Shown: in pieces, positions 60,627-64,000 of the stretch | How positions within the stretch are numbered: position 1 is the first letter of the stretch | How the letters are laid out: each line of letters opens with the position of its first letter | Source of the DNA: Paraburkholderia bannensis NBRC 103871 | GTDB lineage: Bacteria; Pseudomonadota; Gammaproteobacteria; Burkholderiales; Burkholderiaceae | Length of the DNA stretch: 64,000 bases | Direction: 5' to 3' | Assembly (NCBI RefSeq): GCF_000685015.1 | Contig: NZ_BAYA01000003.1 | Span: forward strand, 186,001-250,000 | Notes under the pieces: model-generated | Seen by the model: only the letters and a program-made list of their open reading frames with translations | Told to the model about the DNA's origin: nothing | Databases searched by the model: none | Made by a program: the position numbers and the translations under genes

Positions 60627-63293
60627 TCATCCACCCACGACAATCGAATAGCTCCCCGGCTGCATGCCGTTGAGATATTGATAAGCAGTCCCATCGGACG
60701 CCACGCCTGCGGAATCGAGATCCGACGATGTCGAAGCCGCCGTGGCAATGCCGTTGACCTTGACCGTGCCGCCAGCGGGCAATGCAATTGTCCCCGTCGT
60801 GCCCGCCGGAACGCTCACATCGATCCTGAACGCGCCGTTCTGCGCGCGGCCCCATTTCACCGAAATCGCCCCGGATGGCGTCGGCACGGCGCCCACGGCC
60901 CATTGCAGGTCGCCGGTCTGCGGCTTGACGAGCCACTGCCTGAAGCCTGCCGTAACGGGACGCACGCCGAGCACATAGCGCGAGAGCGCCGAAGTCGGCC
61001 CCGACGACCAGCCATGCGCAAGACTCGTCTGCGAACTCACCGGCAGGCCATTCGTACCGAGCGCCTCCCACACGGTGCCCGTGTAGTGGTCGCCATCGGC
61101 GACCATGGCGCCCCAGAGCGTGCCGATCAGGCTCAGCGCGCCGCGCGTGTCGCCGCTTGCCATGCGCGCACGCACTTCCATGTCGCTCGCAAACGGACTG
61201 ACGACGGCGGTACGGCCGCTGTCCGTCGAAAACGCCAGGCGCCCGTACGGATTTGCCAGCTTCTGCGCGACGTTGGCGAGCACGGTCGCGGCGCGCGCTT
61301 GCGGCGCGACGCCCGTGATGACTGCCAGCGCATTGGCGTCCTGCGCGACGGCGCCCATGCTGGTCGCGCTCATGCCGTAATACCCTCCCGCCGGGTTGTA
61401 TAGCCGCGAATTGATCGCCTGCTTCAACGCAGCGGCGCGCTGAACATAAGTGGCGGACGTGCTCGCATCGCCCATCGCGGTGGCCAGCTCGGCGGCATCG
61501 GTCAATGCCTGGTAGTACAACATATTGGTCGACGCCACTTCGCCCGTGACCGGGCTGGCAAAATCCGGCAGCCAGTCCTGCGCGTTACTCGCATCGACCG
61601 CAATCAAGCCATTCGAATCGACCTGCGTCTGCAGGTAATTCAACTCGCCCTGCGCGGCGGCCCATTGCTGCGCCAGCAGCGTGGCGTCGCCTGAATACAG
61701 GTAATCATCGTGCAGCGCGGTGACGAAATACATCGAGTATTGCGTCGAATAGAAACTCGACGAACCATACGCATCGGCAGTTGTGGAAATCAGCGGGTCT
61801 TGCGGACTATGCGTGGTCGACACTTCGCCGTTTGCCAGTCGATAACTGCCGAGCAGACGTAACGATCCCGCAACGGCATCGTACTGCGCGGACGTGTAGA
61901 ACAACGTCGGCGCTTCCACGGCGATATCGCCCGACCAGACCGTCCGGTCGCGTTTCGCACCATCGATCAGCAAGGGCAACGCATTCGTATTCGCCGAGAA
62001 ATCATCGAGCGCGCTCGCCGTCATCAACGTGTTCGCATAGAGCGACGCGCCGTTCGCCGTGATCGCCAGGTTGCGGTAGGTGGCCTGGCTTGCGGGCAGG
62101 TTGAAAAAGCCCGCGCTGCCGTAGTTGGTGAGCAGCACCGACGCCGCGCCCGACGCGTCCAGCGTGCCCAGATTCGTGCCGTCCAGCGTCACGCTCGCCG
62201 TATTGCCGCTCAGCGACGTGCTCACGCTATGCCACGTCCCCGTCGCAATCCCCGCCGATACCGGCAACTCGCCGAGCTTGACGGCGCCGCCCGCGAAGGT
62301 GCTGTAGGCATCGAGTTCGAGCGTATTCGGCGTGCCTTGCGTGTCGCTCGCCGAATGCAGCACGAAGCGCAGGCTCGTGAGATTGCCCGAGTCGCGCATC
62401 GTCCAGCCCGCGCTGTTGCTGTTCACGCGCACGTCGAAGGCCATCGCGTAGTCGGAGGGCCAGCCGCCGCTCTTTTGCACAATGCCCGTGCCGGTGCTGC
62501 CGATCGTCGTGCCTTCGGCCGAGACCTGCCATGCGAGCGGCAGCGCGTTGGCGGCCAGGCGATCCATTTCGACGGTGTACGCGCCCGCTGTCCAGATGCG
62601 GTTGAGCGTATCGGAGCTGGAAACAAAGCTGCCGAGTGTGGCTGGGGCAGCCGCAGCAGCCGACGCGGGCGCGGCGTAAAGCGATTGAATGGCGACGCTG
62701 TTGAGCGTCACTTCGCCGGGCGTGGCGAGCGAGAGCGTCTCGTAGCGCTCGCCGCCCTGCACGGCGCTCGACTTGAGCGTGCCCGTCGCGCTGATGGGAA
62801 AGAGGCTCGTGCGCTGCGGATCGACCGAGACGGTCAACCCGGCGCTGACGTCGCCCGTCGTCGCCGTGGTGCGGCTTTCGCTGAAGGTCGCCGATAGCGT
62901 CGGCGAGCCGCTTTGCGCCGCAATCCCAAAGACCGGCAGGCCGCCCACTTCGTGGCCGTAGTCGAGCACGACGGTCGGCGCGGCGCCGCCCGCCACGTAC
63001 TTCAACGTCACGGCGCCGCCGGTGAGCAGCGAATCCGCGCCCGTCACCGAGCCCGACACGCTCACCACTTTCACCGGACGCACGTTGCCCGTATCGGGCA
63101 GATAGCTGGCCGCGCTCACGTTCGCGGGCCACGGCGTGGTGCTGTCCGCGCTGCCGAGCGTGCCGCCGCAGGCCGCGAGCGCGAGGGCTGCTGCAAGCGT
63201 CATACCGTGGGTCAAGCCTGGGGTTACGCCATAGTTCGCGCGAGCGCGCATACGGGGCGCACTCGCGCGCCCGCCTCCGAGGTGCCTGGGCAT
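60627..63293 (-). CDS. GH78-like alpha-L-rhamnosidase family lipoprotein
   Basis: An 888-residue exported protein. The N-terminal hydrophobic stretch ends in the lipobox LALAAC (Cys42 or so), which suggests outer-membrane or periplasmic anchoring. The middle has a jelly-roll/LamG-like segment (GWTMRDSGNLTSLRF, GTWHSVSTSLSGN) inserted ahead of an alpha/alpha-barrel typical of GH78 (SPQDPLISTTADAYGSSSFYSTQ, NAQDWLPDFASPVTGEVAST). The C-terminal beta domain ends in YLNGMQPGSYSIVVGG. The substrate would be a rhamnose-containing glycan, but catalytic residues are not assigned. ATG at 63293 follows GGAGACGGAG. Confidence 0.75.
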   Translation of the reverse strand: MPRHLGGGRASAPRMRARANYGVTPGLTHGMTLAAALALAACGGTLGSADSTTPWPANVSAASYLPDTGNVRPVKVVSVSGSVTGADSLLTGGAVTLKYVAGGAAPTVVLDYGHEVGGLPVFGIAAQSGSPTLSATFSESRTTATTGDVSAGLTVSVDPQRTSLFPISATGTLKSSAVQGGERYETLSLATPGEVTLNSVAIQSLYAAPASAAAAAPATLGSFVSSSDTLNRIWTAGAYTVEMDRLAANALPLAWQVSAEGTTIGSTGTGIVQKSGGWPSDYAMAFDVRVNSNSAGWTMRDSGNLTSLRFVLHSASDTQGTPNTLELDAYSTFAGGAVKLGELPVSAGIATGTWHSVSTSLSGNTASVTLDGTNLGTLDASGAASVLLTNYGSAGFFNLPASQATYRNLAITANGASLYANTLMTASALDDFSANTNALPLLIDGAKRDRTVWSGDIAVEAPTLFYTSAQYDAVAGSLRLLGSYRLANGEVSTTHSPQDPLISTTADAYGSSSFYSTQYSMYFVTALHDDYLYSGDATLLAQQWAAAQGELNYLQTQVDSNGLIAVDASNAQDWLPDFASPVTGEVASTNMLYYQALTDAAELATAMGDASTSATYVQRAAALKQAINSRLYNPAGGYYGMSATSMGAVAQDANALAVITGVAPQARAATVLANVAQKLANPYGRLAFSTDSGRTAVVSPFASDMEVRARMASGDTRGALSLIGTLWGAMVADGDHYTGTVWEALGTNGLPVSSQTSLAHGWSSGPTSALSRYVLGVRPVTAGFRQWLVKPQTGDLQWAVGAVPTPSGAISVKWGRAQNGAFRIDVSVPAGTTGTIALPAGGTVKVNGIATAASTSSDLDSAGVASDGTAYQYLNGMQPGSYSIVVGG

Positions 63294-63494
63294 CTCCGTC
63301 TCCATTGTCTTGTTTTCGAATCGATCACGCCGAATCTCACGGCGTGCTCAGGAGCTTGCCCGACCGGCGGCGCACGAACCCTCGCAAATCGCGATACGTC
63401 GCATCGCAAAACGCGCGGGCTGGCGCGGCGATGTCTCCTTACACTTTCGCGACGCGCCCCACTTTGCGCGAAATCAAAACAAATGGAGACAGAC

Positions 63495-64000
63495 ATGCCC
63501 CCACGCCGAGGTTCGAATGGCGCACTGGTGGTTGCCCACGTCGCGGGAATGATCGATCTCGTGGCGCTGCCCGTCTGGGTCAACACCCTCATCGACTGGT
63601 TTCACTTCGACGCCCAGCGCGCGGGCGCGCTCGCCACGGCCTATCTCGCGTGCGCCGTGCTTTGTTCCGTATGCGTCGCGCCGCTGATCGCGCGCCTGCC
63701 AGGACGTCTTGCCGCCGCACCCGGCTTTGCCGTCGCGGCAGCCGGTTTCGCTCTTGCGGCGCAGGCCACGACGTTCGGCACGATGCTCGCGGCGCACGCC
63801 ATCGCGGGCGCGGGCATTGGCTGCGGCCTGTCCGTCGTGCATGGCGCGATTGGCAAGACCGCCAATCCGCATCGCCTCTTTGCGATGGGGCACCTCGCGC
63901 TCGCCGTGTTCGGCGTCGTCTACTTCGCCGCCGTGCCGCCGCTGGTGAGCACGCAGGGCGGCGCGCTGCTGTTCGGCGTGTTCGTCGGGCTGTCGCTCGT
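63495..64000 (+). CDS. MFS transporter (N-terminal part, cut by window end)
   Basis: About 168 residues are visible, with a short basic N-terminus (MPPRRGSNGALVV) and at least five hydrophobic helices (HVAGMIDLVALPVWVNTLI, AGALATAYLACAVLCSVCV and others). ATG at 63495 follows GGAG. The helix spacing and short loops are those of an MFS permease. It is divergent from the GH78-like gene. Substrate unknown. Confidence 0.75.
   Translation, partial: MPPRRGSNGALVVAHVAGMIDLVALPVWVNTLIDWFHFDAQRAGALATAYLACAVLCSVCVAPLIARLPGRLAAAPGFAVAAAGFALAAQATTFGTMLAAHAIAGAGIGCGLSVVHGAIGKTANPHRLFAMGHLALAVFGVVYFAAVPPLVSTQGGALLFGVFVGLSL

Noticed and set aside
1..64000. tRNA, rRNA, insertion sequences, phage genes or attachment sites
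   Set aside because: None recognised by eye on either strand; a covariance-model and IS search would be decisive.

Overview
The window reads as a stretch of a Burkholderiaceae chromosome or second replicon, most like Paraburkholderia or a close relative. The signs are high GC with strong third-position GC bias, a LasI/RsaL/LuxR-type quorum-sensing locus, DUF4148 proteins, a Gram-negative trimeric porin of the Burkholderia type, and many LysR regulators. I see no tRNA, rRNA, insertion sequence, integrase or CRISPR array. Species assignment is inference.

Layout. 1-8.6 kb: a MocR regulator (cut by the window edge) is divergent from an omega-amino acid:pyruvate aminotransferase; then comes a leftward beta-ketoadipate operon pcaI-pcaJ-pcaB-pcaD-pcaC with a divergent LysR regulator. 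8.7-11.5 kb: folE, a serine acetyltransferase and two small conserved proteins. 11.5-13.9 kb: an acyl-homoserine-lactone locus, luxR-rsaL-luxI, whose luxR gene carries a one-base frameshift. 14-18.8 kb: a drug-efflux-type MFS transporter, a universal stress protein, an FNR-type oxygen regulator and a lone EgtB-like iron enzyme. 18.9-28.1 kb: a metal-resistance block, rcnA-rcnR (nickel/cobalt), small secreted metal-binding-like proteins, and cusC-cusB-cusA-cusF (copper/silver). 28.2-32.2 kb: a sugar-acid-type MFS transporter with a 2-hydroxyacid dehydrogenase, LysR, and RidA. 32.8-35.6 kb: a secreted beta-propeller protein and isocitrate lyase. 36.2-43.9 kb: a two-component pair, a Fur-box-controlled TonB receptor with a PiuC-type oxygenase, an Nramp manganese/iron importer and an orphan response regulator. 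44-50.3 kb: a compact tatA-tatB-tatC operon and a divergent receiver/hybrid-kinase pair, plus a degenerate response regulator. 50.6-58 kb: LysR, a Tat-exported oxalate decarboxylase, porin, cytochrome c, chloride channel and a Tat-exported N-acetylmuramoyl-L-alanine amidase. 58.4-64 kb: an ABC importer lacking its ATPase, a second DUF4148 protein, a GH78-like lipoprotein and the start of another MFS gene.

How parts fit together. The pca genes convert 3-carboxy-muconate to 3-oxoadipyl-CoA; the ring-cleavage genes and the final thiolase are not in the window. The Cus system is complete as an efflux machine but has no cusRS here. The extra Tat translocase lies 6-13 kb from two proteins with twin-arginine signals, which suggests but does not prove a dedicated export module. 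The most notable single observations are the frameshifted quorum-sensing receptor, the auxiliary Tat cluster with its candidate clients, overlapping inverted repeats in the porin leader, the CusB-CusF fusion, and the altered lid loop of the oxalate decarboxylase.
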